Below, in pieces: positions 1 to 11,371 of a DNA stretch of 64,000 nt; position 1 is the stretch's first letter; every line of letters starts with the position of its first letter. Below the pieces are notes generated by a model. It was not told the origin of the DNA, searched no databases, and worked only from the letters and a program-made list of their open reading frames with translations. The translations under genes and the position numbers were made by a program. The stretch is from Setophaga petechia. Lineage: Eukaryota > Chordata > Aves > Passeriformes > Parulidae. The DNA is taken from positions 18,831,165-18,895,164 of the forward strand of contig JANCRA010000016.1 in the NCBI GenBank assembly GCA_024362935.1, in the 5' to 3' direction.

Positions 1-92
1 ATCCCTGCCCATGGTGGGGGATTAGAGCAACATAAGCTTTAAGATCCCACCCAACCCAAATCACTCCACGATTCCACAATTCTGTGAATCTA
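1..92 (+). repeat. CR1 LINE 3' end fragment
   Basis: The text resembles the 3' terminus of avian CR1 in sense orientation: a 'cctgcccatgg' segment, a 'cttta(a)gatccca' block, then 'cccaacccaaat' and a terminal 'attctgtgaatct' motif. It is cut by the window edge. It lies downstream of the visible DUOXA1 exons, in the gene's next intron. Confidence 0.7.
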
Positions 93-239
93 TGACCAAC
101 CAGGAAGCAGGAGAACCCCAGATCCTGCAGAGATCCAAGGCTTTGGCACCCTTACAGTGACAAGGATGGCTCCATAAAGCTCCCAGTGCTGTCCCTGGTG
201 CTCCCCAGCTCCCCAGAGCAGGGCAGGGCTGTAACTCAC

Positions 240-453
240 CACAGGGTGAGGGACACGTAGTGCCCGGCGATGCGGTACTGCCTGCACACCCCACAGGGGC
301 TCTGCCAGCTGAACTTCTCTGCCACATACAGGATGGGGCTGGGCAGCCCCTTCTGCAGCCCCTGGCTGTAGCTGTGGTCATAATCTGCACCAAAGCTCCA
401 GGGAAAGTGCTCGTTGTAGTTGATGGTCTCGTTGATCTGCTCCACTGGGTTTC
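240..453 (-). CDS. DUOXA1: DUOXA1 coding exon 4
   Basis: 214 nt from a CCCGCAG acceptor to a GTGAGT donor at 239. It encodes GNPVEQINETINYNEHFPW through SPCGVCRQYRIAGHYVSLTL and ends with the first two bases (TG) of the next codon. The rest of the protein (further membrane segments and C-tail) lies left of the window. Confidence 0.92.
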
Positions 454-2480
454 CTGCGGGAGGCAGCGGCTGAGCTCCTGCTGTGCCAGCCCTGGGCACT
501 GCCAGCAGCAGCAGGACGGGAACAGCAGGGCCCAGGGGCCTCCAGACAGACCAAGGGACCCTGCAGGGCAGCTGTGGAGCTGCTGGGGCCACTGCAGAGG
601 TGCAGATGGGGACACAGACTCACCCCTGAGAGTGACGTTGACCCCAGCCAGGCCGATGTGCAGCCCAATGTCAGCGCTCACCTGCACGGGGCTGAAGGAC
701 TTGTAGGAGGTGTTTGCCTGCACCCAGCCACTCTCCCAGTCTCTGGTGAACTGCACATCTGTGAAGACCTCAGGGGTTAGTCACAGCTAGCAGCAGATGC
801 CTCGTGCTGGAAGCACCTGCCAGGATGGTCACCATGGCCTGAGCATCACCTACCTCATCCCAAACCCAGGGCTGGGCTGTTAGCCCCAAGGGCCAGAAGT
901 CCTGGATGTCCTTCCTGTATCCCTGTGTGTCCTTCCTGTATCCCTGTGTGTCCTTCCTGTATCCCTGTGTGTCCTTTCTGCATCCCTGTGTGTCCTTCCT
1001 GAATCCCTGTGTGTCCTTCCTGAATCCCTGTGTGTCCTTCCTGAAGATCACCCCATGAATGACCCTGTGAGTCCCCCTTGTGTTGGTTTCTCCCCAGCCC
1101 GGCACAGATCCCAGCCCTGGTGGCAGTGGGGTGATGTTTGGGCACTGTCTGGGCACTGCTTTGCCCCTGAGTCCCTGAACTCCCTGGAAGGTGGTGTTGA
1201 GCTTTTGGTGACTGCCCTGGAGATGACCACCCATCTTCAGACCCCAGGCAGATGGATGGGTACCCTCCACAATTGCTGGAGCCACCTCCCACACACAAGA
1301 CATGTTTCTATCTTCCCATGAGCTCATCCCACGGGCAGGGCTTGGCCCTGGACTGGTCTCTTCACCCTCCCCCACCTTTCCCCCCCATTTCTTGGCATCC
1401 ATGAGCCCCCCAGCACTCACTGAGGATCACTGCTCCCACGAAGAGCCCCAGCACCAGGCGCAGGAACCAGAGGAGTCTCTGTGAGGGGGGAGAGAGTGCA
1501 GGCACAGGGCTCAGCCAGAGGTTACCACGGGCACCTCAGCACCAACACATCATTAGAAAGGTGAAACGGTGAGAAACAGCCCTGTCCCTGCCCTGGGAGT
1601 CACCCCGTGTGCTGGGTGGGGCGGTGGCAGGGGGTACACCTGTGGCATCCCTGCTGGGGTCAGGGGGAGGCAGCAGGGAGATCCAGAGAGAAGAAGAAAA
1701 TCATCAAAAGAACACAGTGGAGAAAGCTGTGACAGCCCTTTTTTGGGAAGGGGTGGAAACATTCCCTCTAACAATCTTCAACTGCAATTCCTACACTTAT
1801 CCAATCCTCAGTGTGTTGGCAGCTGGCCACAGCTGTAGCAAAAAGGAGCCACCAGGCATTTGTAGAGTGTCCCCTGGGGGACAGAAGCCCCTCAAGCAGC
1901 CCTGCTGCAAATGCAGGCACAGAGCCAGCCCCTGGTGTGGCTCCCAGCAGGGTCTGTGGGGCACAGGAGCAGTGCTGGGACATGCCTGGTACACTCCTCC
2001 CTCTTTCACTGAGCTCTCTGGCAAGGTGGGGTGAGATCTTTGGGCCTCACCCTGCTCTTCCACTCTGCTGAAAGAATTTCAGCTTGTTCACAGAGAAATC
2101 CAGCCAAGATCAGCTCTAACTGCCTCAGAAACCTGGGCTGGTGGAGTTTGGTGCTGATGCTGGGATGGGCTGGATCTCCCTCAGCCGTGTGGCATTGCAG
2201 AGATGCCAGAGCTCCGGCCATAGCCCCGGGCAGCTTTGCTTGCCAAATCTGCTCTGGAGGCTGGGAAGGAGGAGGAATGTGGGATGCACAGGCAGGGATC
2301 TGAGGTCTGAAGTGTCCCTGCCCCTCCACTTACCCTCCTGCCCGGGATGCCCGGCAGGATGACGATGGACGTGGCCAGCATGGAGAGGAACACGGTGACA
2401 ATGACAGCCCGGGTGGTGTCAAAGGGGAAGCAGGCATTGGCTCCAGGGTAGAAGGGGTAGGAGCCATTCCACAGAGTCAT
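240..2480 (-). CDS. DUOXA1: Dual oxidase maturation factor (DUOXA1-like), 5' coding exons, partial
   Basis: DUOXA proteins are ER/plasma-membrane partners that let DUOX NADPH oxidases fold, leave the ER and make H2O2. Four coding exons are visible: 2480-2334, 1478-1421, 758-624 and 453-240. All have GT..AG borders and compatible phases (0, 1, 1, 2); the last runs into an intron that leaves the window at base 1. The 184 complete codons encode a start MTLWNG, a first membrane segment ending in ILPGI, a second segment beginning RLLWFLRLVLG, then an extracellular part with N-glycosylation sequons NTS, NVT and NET and the family block NETINYNE..AEKF..SPCG..RQYR.AGHY. The start MTLWNG recalls mammalian DUOXA2, but FPFDTT, SADIGL and RQYR fit DUOXA1 better; the paralogue call is tentative, the family call is firm. 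The ATG has A at -3. A CCAG 9 bases upstream of it suggests a 5'-UTR intron. Confidence 0.9.
624..758 (-). CDS. DUOXA1: DUOXA1 coding exon 3
   Basis: 135 nt from a TTCACAG acceptor to a GTGAGT donor. The codon shared with exon 2 reads Asn (A|AT). It encodes VQFTRDWESGW..NTSYKSFS..SADIGLHIGLAGVNVTLRG, the extracellular segment with two N-glycosylation sequons. Confidence 0.92.
909..1045. repeat. 21-bp minisatellite in DUOXA1 intron
   Basis: About 6.5 copies of a 21-bp unit built on tccttcctg(t/a)atccctgtg, with one or two changes per copy. Because 21 is a multiple of three it creates a reading frame with a seven-residue repeat (RKDTQGY). It sits inside the intron between exons 2 and 3 and is not coding. 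Confidence 0.9.
1421..1478 (-). CDS. DUOXA1: DUOXA1 coding exon 2
   Basis: 58 nt between a CACAG acceptor (ends at 1479) and a GTGAGT donor (from 1420). It starts in phase 0 and ends in phase 1. It encodes RLLWFLRLVLGLFVGAVIL, the second membrane segment. The exon is too short to stand out as an open frame and was located by splice sites and family match. Confidence 0.88.
2334..2480 (-). CDS. DUOXA1: DUOXA1 coding exon 1
   Basis: 49 codons from ATG at 2480-2478 to a GGTAAG donor at 2333, phase 0. It encodes the short N-terminus with an NGS sequon, PFYPG, FPFDTT and the first hydrophobic segment ending VILPGIPGRR. Confidence 0.9.
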
Positions 2481-3111
2481 CTTGCTGCCTGGAAGGACCC
2501 AAAACTGGCAGAAAATCATCTCCACACATGCACTCCATCAGCCTTCCCCACAAAGCTGCCTCCTGCCCCTTGTCCCGCTGTGTCCCTGGCAGGGCTGTGT
2601 GTGCACCCTGTGCCCCTGGGCACTGCAATCCCACACCCAGGGATCTCCCACGGGAACCCTCCATCCTGCACAGCCCTTGGACCCACCAGGGCATTGCTGC
2701 AAACTCGATTGTCCCCAAGGAGGGACAGCAGGGCGTGCAAACACCACGGGACAGCTCACTGCCCTCCTCTGTTCTCCATCCCCAAAATGTGCTCGCACCC
2801 TCGCTGGGTCAGCTCTTTTGGAGCAGCCCGGCCCCGCTGGGTGAATCACGGCACAAACACGGGCTGAGCCTTGCGCAGTTAACCCCTCACCGCCCGGGGA
2901 ATCACCCGGAGGGCACAGGGACACTGCCCGTCCCGTGTGCCAACCCTCAGGAGCCAGCTGGGGACACTGCTTGGAGACCAAACGCTGCGTTTATACCCCA
3001 GCGCTTCACCAGCTCCTTTTCCTGCTGAGAATGGGCTGCTCAGCATCCCCCGGGAATGGGGGCAGCAGAAACACCCAGAGCCCCTTCCCCACGCCCAGCC
3101 TACCTCCGGTG

Positions 3112-3306
3112 CCGGGATGGGAGCGCCGGGATGCTCCGGGAAGCGCCGGGATGAGCTGGGATGAGTTGGGATGCTCCGGGAAGCGCCGGGATGTTCCGGG
3201 ATGAGCCAGGAAGCACCGGGATGCTCCGGGAAGCGCCGGGCTGTTCCGGGATGAGCTGGGATGAGTTGGGATGCTCCGGGAAGCGCCGGGATGTTCCGGG
3301 ATGAGC
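3112..3306. repeat. Decamer-phased GC-rich repeat upstream of DUOXA1
   Basis: About 18-19 tandem degenerate decamers, almost all ending in GGG (atgctccggg, aagcgccggg, atgagctggg, atgagttggg, atgttccggg). The phase stays at exactly 10 bp over 180 bp. A four-decamer block at 3151 recurs at 3251, giving a 100-bp higher-order period. It lies 630-830 bp upstream of the DUOXA1 ATG, in or near its likely promoter. Confidence 0.92.
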
Positions 3307-3435
3307 CCTGACGCCGCTTCCCCGCCCGCTCGCACCTCCTGCCAAGGCTGTGGGCGAGCAGCCAGCCTGGCTGTGCTGCTCCCGGTGGTTTTTGGAGTGC
3401 CCGCCTCCCAAAGTGTTTGGATCATCCAGCCTAAG

Positions 3436-4044
3436 TGGGAAAAATGCATGTGTTTTATGATTGGCTTTTCGCAAATATTAAAATGAATATTATATGTTTT
3501 GTGATAGAAAGTGATGCTGTATTAATTCTCTTAAGTAGTGTGTTAAATATAGTTTTAGGTTATAAAAATTGTTAAAATAGAAACTATGCTATGTAGGATA
3601 CTTTTTTAAAGAAAGGACTCGCAGCGAGATAACAGCCACAGGACACCCCAATCTTTCAGAGAAAGGGAATTTATTGCCCTCTTACCAGAAGAAACGAACT
3701 TCTTCCTGCCTTGAAGGTGCTGTTAGGATCAGAGGAAGAAGTTGACGATGACCAGACAGAATCCTGTGTTTGAATGGAATTTATGCATCATGGATGAGGT
3801 GTGTGAATATGCAACAGGCTGTTGCTTTTAAGGGTTAATCCTCTGTTAACGTGGGGCCTTTTTGGGCTTATGCTGCCCAGAAAAGGTACCCAGACGTTTG
3901 TAACTCTTTTTATTCGTTGTCTCATATTGTCCTAATGCAAATTATCCAAATTATTATTACTCTAATTGTATTAGTATTTTAATAACCATTTTATTACTAT
4001 TAAACTTTTAAAATTTTAAAAACAAGTGATTGGTGTTTTTCACA
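3436..4044 (-). mobile_element. Solo LTR, family A (5-bp TSD, ERVL/ERV1-like)
   Basis: A 609-bp element starting TGGGAAAAATGC and ending GTTTTTCACA, flanked by the perfect 5-bp duplication CTAAG (3431-3435 and 4045-4049). It is closely similar along its full length to 25453-26075. The minus orientation is inferred from an AATAAA on that strand. There are no internal retroviral genes, so this is a recombined solo LTR. Confidence 0.9.
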
Positions 4045-4049
4045 CTAAG

Positions 4050-5990
4050 GCTGAGCTCCCAGCTCCTGTGAGGGCACAAAGGGGAGCAGTGGGTGGGCAC
4101 AGCCCTGGGAAGAGTTGGCTTCACCTCCTGGGCTTTTCTTGAAGAACAGTAAATATCCATCTCCATTTCCACATGAAGAGCCTGGGGGGTTCCCAGCTGA
4201 GCTCATCCACCCCAGCTGTGCCTGCCTGGCCCCCTGGTGGCCTTGGCTCCATCCCTGAGAAGGTCCTGGCAATGTCTCTAGGGGTGCTCCCAGCCCCATC
4301 GTGAAGGAGGGGCTCAGGTTTGTTACCTGGCCATGGCATGGAGATGATGGAAATCCAAGCTTTTGGGGGTTGCTCCTCTGCTTTAGCATTTCAAGTGGCT
4401 GAAGAAGGTTGTATTGATACTGAGAAGGACCAGTGTGGCAGAAACACTCCCCTGACCCATATTTGGGGTCTCCTCTCTGAAACTTATGGAAATATCCATC
4501 CCCTGGATATTTCTTTTTTGCATCCCAGTGAATGCGCTGGCTGGGTTCCACCCCTTGGCAGAGGGAGGTAAAAATGAGTTTTCACTCATGCCCAATAGGA
4601 AATAAAGGCATCTTTTGGGCAAAAACTTTGCCATTTCCCTTCAAATTCCCAACTGCTCTGACCCAGTCTGGACAGTGAATCCCTCCCCTGGAGTTGTTCA
4701 CAGAAATCAAAGGGTGGGAAGGGTGATGTGGCTGGGGAATGTGTGTGCAGAGAGATGCTGGGAGCTGTCTGCTGGGGATGGGCACCAGCTCCAGCTCTGA
4801 CAGCCTCTGCAAAGCAGAGGGAGACACAAAATTGCTCACAGCAAATGGAGCAAATCCTCAGGGGTGAGCACAGGGACACCCCTGGGGCTTTGGACCTGTT
4901 GGAAAGGTGGGACCACCTCTCCCTGCAGTGTGAGAGGGGATAACTGAGGGGTGGCAGGATGGAATTAATCCAGATGGGAAAGGTGCAGCCATGTGAAGGG
5001 TGGGATGAGGGTCTAAAACATCCCCCATTGCACTCCCTGGAGCTGGGAGAGGCAGCAGAGGGACGAGCCCTGCGCTGGCTGAGATAAAGCAATGTGTGGA
5101 GTTTGCCTTGGGAAGGGATTGAGGCAGGGTGGGTTTGGGGCTGCTCAGACAAACATCACAAATGTCCTTTGGGGAGATATCCTGTTCCCAAAAATGCAAA
5201 CAAGGGGGAGGGAGCTCCCCTCTTCCTCTAAAGGTGACGAGCACCACAAGGTTTGTGTGCAAGGACATGGGGTGCTCTGGTTCTCTCATGTGTCCCCAGC
5301 AGGGATGGAAATGGGGAGTGATTTTGGCAGTGGGATGCTCCCCTTTCCTGGAGTGCTGATGGGATCATACCTTGGGAAATGTGAGAAAACTGCCTGATTT
5401 ACCCCTCACCCAGCACTCTGCATGCAGGAGGAGGCTATTATTCCAACTGGGTGTTTGTGTTTTCCTCCTTTTTAAGATTTTAAGTTTTCTGAGTGTTTCT
5501 GCAGGTAGTAAAGGTGTAAAAGCATTTTATCACAGTTTCCAGGGAACACTGCACATTTTCCAGGGAGTTTCTTCTGCCAGTGTCAGCACCCTGCCCTTGC
5601 AGGGGCAGCCCTCTTGCTTGGGAAGCTTCTGTGGAGAGATGCAGCCCCAGATTAGGGATGAGTCACTGGATCCAGGTCACCAGGGAGGTGGGGGCTGTTC
5701 CCAGCACCTCTTGTGCAAGAGGATGTGAGTGCTGGATCAGCCACCCCTCTCAGGGCTGGGAGTGAGGAAAGAGTGGGGGCATGCCTGGGCAGGGAGGTGA
5801 TCCTGGGCATGGGCAGGGAGCATTTCTGCCTGACCCATGGGAGTCAGAATGATGGATGTGCTGCTCTCCAGGAGTCACCCTGCCCCAGAGCTGTCCCCAT
5901 CAACCCTCAGCCCTGCCAGGGACAATGCTGCAGATGGGGCTGAGCTGGGGGGATCTGTTGTGGTGAAGCCCATCCTGTCGATGGATCCTT
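4050..5990. other. No gene recognised
   Basis: Mostly unique-looking sequence. The longest open frame (minus strand, 4045-4551) starts at the LTR edge, has no recognisable domain and no supporting splice context. I see nothing else in the stretch. Confidence 0.6.
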
Positions 5991-6056
5991 GCCCAGGAAT
6001 CTTTGGGCCATGATGGAGCAGCTTGAAGGGAATGACAGGAGGGAAGGAAGGAGGGA

Positions 6057-6411
6057 GAGGGAAGGAAGGAAGGAAGGAAGGAAGGAAGGAAGGAAGGAAG
6101 GAAGGAAGGAAGGAAGGAAGGAAGGAAGGAAGGAAGGAAGGAAGGAAGGAAGGAAGGAAGGAAGGAAGGAAGGAAGGAAGGAAGGAAGGAAGGAAGGAAG
6201 GAAGGAAGGAAGGAAGGAAGGAAGGAAGGAAGGAAGGAAGGAAGGAAGGAAGGAAGGAAGGAAGGAAGGAAGGAAGGAAGGAAGGAAGGAAGGAAGGAAG
6301 GAAGGAAGGAAGGAAGGAAGGAAGGAAGGAAGGAAGGAAGGAAGGAAGGAAGGAAGGAAGGAAGGAAGGAAGGAAGGAAGGAAGGAAGGAAGGAAGGAAG
6401 GAAGGAAGGAA
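6057..6411. repeat. (GGAA)n microsatellite
   Basis: About 350 bp of nearly uninterrupted GGAA tetranucleotide (around 87 copies), preceded by a short impure purine lead-in from 6041. All purines are on the plus strand. Confidence 0.98.
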
Positions 6412-6837
6412 CCCTTTGGTCAATTCCACCTCGATGAGCAGAGCTTGCTGTGGTCTTGGTTTGGCTCTAGGTGCATTTGCAAGAAGGATCTGTTTTCCCA
6501 GCTCTATTTGGAAGTTACACATTTTGAGAGGAGGAGCTGTTGCTACCCACTGACCAGGGGGTTTCATATCTTGTGATGGAGACAGCTCAGGGGAAGGAGG
6601 CAGAGCCCAGCAGGAGCCACAAACCATCCCTGTGGGAACTGAACCAGGAGGGGCTTCAGCCACACTGAGGAGATCCTCATCCAGAAATTGTGCTGAGAGT
6701 TCAGCCCTCTGCCCCTTCCAAGAGCCCTTGTGCAGGAGAGGAGCAAGGCTCTGGCCATGGTCTGGACCTTCTGTGGCACGTGACAGGAAGAGCATCTTGC
6801 TTTGGGTACTTGATCATCTCTACTTCTAGTCCCAAAC

Positions 6838-7246
6838 TGTCACATTCATATTTTCTGAAAAATTCCTTCACCCAGGACTTTTCTCCTGGGAAGCTGAGGA
6901 GCCTCAGAGAAAAGGGAAACAATTCTGATCTCATTTGCTTCTCCTGTGTTGTGCTCATGTGGAATGTGTTTGGAGATTGTTCACCCACAGGTGATTGTTC
7001 CATTGCATTCTGTTGTGAGTTGTTTTCACTCTTTGGCCAGTTGAGGCCAAGCTGTGTCAGGAGTCACGAGTTTTCATTATTATCTTTTTAGCATTCAGTA
7101 AGTATCCTTTCTGTATTCTTTAGTATAGTTTAGTTCAGTATTCTTTAATATAATATAGTATTATAAAACAATAAATCAGCCTTCTGAGAACATGGAGTCA
7201 GATTCATCATTCTTTCCTCCTGCCATGGAGCACCCCACAAATACAA
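6838..7246 (+). mobile_element. Solo LTR, family B (bgatattttctg-type)
   Basis: It begins TGTCACATTCATATTTTCTG and carries the family landmarks in order: gaagctgagg.gcctcag, a tgttcac.cacaggtg block, a gtcacgagttt block, tttagtatagttt, and ataaatcagccttctgag.acatggagtcaga near its end. The end is placed by alignment with sister copies; no clean duplication is visible. Confidence 0.8.
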
Positions 7247-7690
7247 TCCCAAGCAGCTCCTGCCAGTGTTCCAGTTCCCATGGGTCCTCAGAGATGCAGG
7301 GGACAGGGACCCAGTTGTCCCACTGCCCTCCCAAATATTTCCATCCATCCCAGACCTCTGTGTTTGACCCCATGGGCTCTGAGACCCGTGTCTGAGTGGG
7401 GAAGGGGTTGGGGCTGCTCCCATTCCTTCCCCTGCTCCTTCCTGGAGTTACCCAGGCTGGATGAGGGGCTGCAGGTGCAGCTGTGCTCTGCTGCTGACAG
7501 ACCCCAGTGCCCCTTCCAGGGTGCCCCAATCCCAGCTCTGTGCAGGGACCCCAAGAGGGGCCTGAGCTGATCCCTGGGAGCTGGGAGGGAGGGGAAGAAC
7601 CTCACTTCCCATCTTGGATCCCTCATAGGTGTTTCCTCTCCATCAGAGAGCATTTGCCACCTCCCAAACTGCCCTCCAGGTTCATCCCAC

Positions 7691-8067
7691 TGTCACAGAC
7701 ATCTTTTATGGAAAATCCTTTCCTTAGGATTTTTCCTCCTGAGAAGCTGAGAGGCCTCAGAAACAAAATGTAAACAATTATTATCTGCTGCTGTGGGATG
7801 CAACAGGTGCATCTGTGATTGGTCTCATGTGGTTGTTTCTAATTAATGGCCAATCACAGCTGGCTCAGACTCTCTGTCCCAGACACAAACCTTTTGTTAT
7901 CATTCTCTCTTTTTCTATTCTTAGCCAGCCTTCTGATGAAATCCCTTCTTCTGTTTATTTAGTATAGTTTTAATATAATATATATCATAAAATAATAAGC
8001 CTTCTGAAACATGGAGTCAGATCCTCATCTCTTCCCTCATTCTCAGACCCCTGTGAACACTGTCACA
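7691..8067 (+). mobile_element. Solo LTR, family B (cagacatctttta-type)
   Basis: It starts TGTCACAGACATCTTTTATG and ends CACTGTCACA. It shares the same order of landmarks as the other family B copies: gagaagctgag, ggtgcatctgtgattgg, taattaatggccaatcacag, tagtatagttttaatataatatat, and ataagccttctgaaacatgg. The flanks (TCCCAC, TGTCCC) are not a clear duplication. Confidence 0.88.
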
Positions 8068-8069
8068 TG

Positions 8070-9048
8070 TCCCAGAGCATCTCCCTCATCCAACAGAGCT
8101 CCTCTGCCCTGGGGTGGGTCTCAGGAAGGGCATTATTTGTCCATTATTTATATCCATTATTTATTTGTGGGATTTCTCTGTCCCAGCTTGGAGAACCTTG
8201 TCCCCACAGATATCAGCCCTTCCTGCCAGTTTGATGTAACCAGCAGGGAGGTGAACTTTCCCAGCTTTGCTGGGGCTTGCTGGTGATGCACTCTGTGGCA
8301 ATCATTACTTTCATCCTTGGCTGCAGCTTAGAGAGCTGGCTCCTGTAGTCCCTGGCATTAGAGGCCAATTTTAAGCAACAAACATTTTTCCATGGAAACT
8401 CCTCTGTGTTTTATCTCCCTGCCAGCCTTGGAATCCCTTCACACCAGCTCCTGAGGGGTGTGAGCTTCCAGATCTCAGATCAGCCGAATGAACTTTGTGC
8501 TGGAAGATATCCAAGGCAGATTTGGGGTTGGCCAGGTCTCCTCTGCATGTTTTCTACCAGCTCTGGGTGTCACAGAAGTTTTATGGAGATAAATTTCAGG
8601 AGGAAATGCCCTGGAATGAGTGTTTCCTCTAAGGAGAAAGGGCTTCAGTAACTCTTTTATCTTCTGCCAATGAGAGAAATAAAAACCAGGTGATAAAAGT
8701 GAAAAAAAAAAATACCCAAACAAAAACGTTCATTATCAAAGCAAGACACCTGCAAAGCACAGGAAAAAACCCTGAACCTTACACCCCAACCCCACCTCAG
8801 TGTGTGGCTGAGAGGTGAAGGTGGTGGCTGAACTTCTTTGGGGAGGAAGGAGAAAAGAATTGACAGAGCAGCTGGGAACCTGTTGGATTTCTGGTGAGGG
8901 TCTTCTCCTCACAGCAGCCAGAGCTGGTGGATTTTAATGCCCTTTCTCACATTGGCTCAGCTCCTCCAAGGTCCCCACTGCCTCCCCAGAGGGGCTGAAA
9001 GGAAAAATGAGAAAAGCCAAAAACATTTCAAGGGTGGGGGGAAAAAAA
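8070..9048. other. No gene recognised
   Basis: Unique-looking intergenic sequence between an LTR and the (GGGAA)n tract. I see no exon with family similarity. Confidence 0.5.
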
Positions 9049-9251
9049 GGGGGAAGGGAAGGGGAGGGAAGGGGAGGGGAGGGAAGGGGAGGGAAGGGAA
9101 GGGAAGGGAAGGGAAGGGAAGGGAAGGGAAGGGAAGGGAAGGGAAGGGAAGGGAAGGGAAGGGAAGGGAAGGGAAGGGAAGGGAAGGGAAGGGAAGGGAA
9201 GGGAAGGGAAGGGAAGGGAAGGGAAGGGAAGGGAAGGGAAGGGAAGGGAAG
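9049..9251. repeat. (GGGAA)n pentanucleotide microsatellite
   Basis: About 40 copies of GGGAA. The first 50 bp mix GGGAA with GGGGA units; the rest is almost pure. It is an all-purine plus strand, and follows the similar (GGAA)n tract by 2.6 kb. Confidence 0.98.
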
Positions 9252-9576
9252 CTTCTGGCTTGGAGCTAGCTAAAAACCAATCCCACAAAAATCTAATGCA
9301 GTGTCCCTGGTCCAGCCTGGAGAGAGACTGAACCAAAACCATGCAGGAGCCCAAATCTCCCCACCCCACCCGTGGGTCCATCTGAAATCTAGAGCAGCCA
9401 TTTCTGGTTGTGAAGCACATTATTAGGGAATAAAACATCATTACAAAAAATCACCCCAAGACAAGGATGTTCAGAGCTCTTCCCTCCAGTGGTCCTGTCC
9501 CACCAAACCTCACCCTGGGCTGTGCCCTGCAGCTGGTGCCAGTCCTGCTGGGAGGGAGGGGTGGAACCAGAGGCCC

Positions 9577-9738
9577 TCAGAGTCACCCACCAGGATTGAT
9601 GTGGGGCTGAAGGGCCTGTTCCTCCCACCACAGCCTCATAGATCTCCCAGCAGAGCTTCAGAGTCACCCACCAGGACTGATGTGGGGCTGAAGGGCCTGT
9701 TCCTCCCACCACAGCCTCATAGATCTCCCAGCAGAGCT
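9577..9738. repeat. 81-bp tandem duplication
   Basis: Two head-to-tail copies of an 81-bp segment (agtcacccaccagga..agcagagct) differing at only a few positions, so the duplication is recent. No coding potential was recognised. Confidence 0.93.
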
Positions 9739-10672
9739 GCTCCCTGAAACCTTTCAGGGGAGGTGTCTCCCATCCTTCCAGGATCAAAGGACAGCATCTT
9801 TTAAGCTTGCCACACAAATGTTCCCAGGCAAGAAAAACAGTCTCCCTTTCACCAAGTCCCAGGTAAGGATTCCCACAAGTCCTCCTGCCCTGTGGGGAGC
9901 TCCCTTGTCCCTTCCCATGGCACTTGGATTCAGGTTGGTGCCTCCCACACCAGCAACATGACCAGGCTGGAGCTGCTTCCCTTATCAGTGCCACCACCCC
10001 GGGCCAGTTTTTGCTGGTTTTGGCTTGAAAACCCTTGGAACAGGTACAGAACCACTCCTGAAGGCAAAGTGAGAGGGTGGGAGATGTCAGCAAGGCTGTG
10101 AGAGCAGGAAAGGAGCCACAGGAGTGTCCTGAGTTCACTCTTTGTGTTCCCTACCTGGGGCAGGAAAGGGTCTCACTGCACCCACCTCTGCCTCCTGCTT
10201 TGGGAAGGAGATTTGCCCAAATTCCAGCTGGGCTGCTCTTCCCACAGTAGGAAAACAGCTCTGTGATGGTACTGAGCTATACATGTTTTATAAATCCATC
10301 AATTCCACAGCAATTCTGCAGCTCTACAGCTCCTCAAAGGTTGGCTGGGACATGGCAGGAGGGGGTTTATGGCACCTTCCCCTGCAGCACAGCAGGCCCA
10401 GGAGGGCTGGCAGCTGTCCCTGCTGCATTCCCCAGTGCTAGGGCAGGTGTATCTGCTCGCTGCATTTTCACTCCACCAACCTGAAGAACCCAAAAATTTA
10501 GGAATCCCTTATTCCTGCTGCAGTCCTTGGCTTCTCCTCAGCCCTGCATGGAGGTTACAATGAATAGAAAGGAAAAGAAGATGTCAGATTATGCTGGGTC
10601 TTCTCTCAGTGCACTCCAGCACCCTGGGGGTTTTGGGAGTCCTGTGGGGAGGGTCCTGGGGCAGAAGGGCTC

Positions 10673-11056
10673 TGTTGCAGACATCTTTTTATGAAAACCT
10701 TTTTTTAAAGATTTTTTTCTTTCTGAGAAGCTGAGAAGCCTCAGAGACAAAATGTAAGCAATGATTGTCTGCTGCTGTGGAATGCATCAAGTAGATTTTT
10801 GATTGGCCTATCTTAGATGTGTCTAATTAATGGCCAAACACAGCTCAGCTAGCTCGGCTCTCTGTCTGAGACACAAACTTTTGTTATTTATTCTTTTCTA
10901 GTTTTAGCTTACTTAGTCTTCTGAGAAAATTTTTCTTCTATTTTTTTACTATAGTTTTAATGTAATATATATCATAAAATAATAAATCAAGCTTTCTGAA
11001 ATACAGAGTCAAATTTTCTCTTCTTTCATCATAAGACCCCTGTGGCCACCGTCACA
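10673..11056 (+). mobile_element. Solo LTR, family B
   Basis: It starts TGTTGCAGACATCTTTTTATG and ends CACCGTCACA, 384 bp. It shows the family order including taattaatggccaaacacag, atatatcataaaataataaa and a polyadenylation-like AATAAA. The target-site duplication is not obvious. Confidence 0.87.
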
Positions 11057-11371
11057 TCTCTCATCCAACCCCACAGCTGGTGTTGTCCCTGCTGCTCTGG
11101 AGCTGTTTTCATTATTTATGTGCACTGCAGGAACTTTATCCCTGTAGAAGGGAACTTCTACTGTCCCTGAAGGTCTGGTTGGGCAGGGCCAGCCCAGCAG
11201 GGAGATCCCTGGTGCTACCTGAGCAGCAGTTGGCCTTTGTTCAATGTTTGAAGGTCCCATCACCCTCTCAGTGTCACCTTTACCAGTTTGATTTTTCCAG
11301 AGGCTGGTGAGTGACAGGGAAAAGTGATCTGGTGGGTCATACCATCAGGAAAAGGCCTCTGTGTGCCTTTT

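Noticed and set aside
4045..4551. 168-codon minus-strand open frame next to an LTR
   Set aside because: Starts in unique intergenic DNA, has no family resemblance, and ends at an LTR border.
5875..6795. A 306-codon minus-strand frame made of a Leu-Pro-Ser-Phe repeat
   Set aside because: It is the translation of the (GGAA)n microsatellite; no gene.
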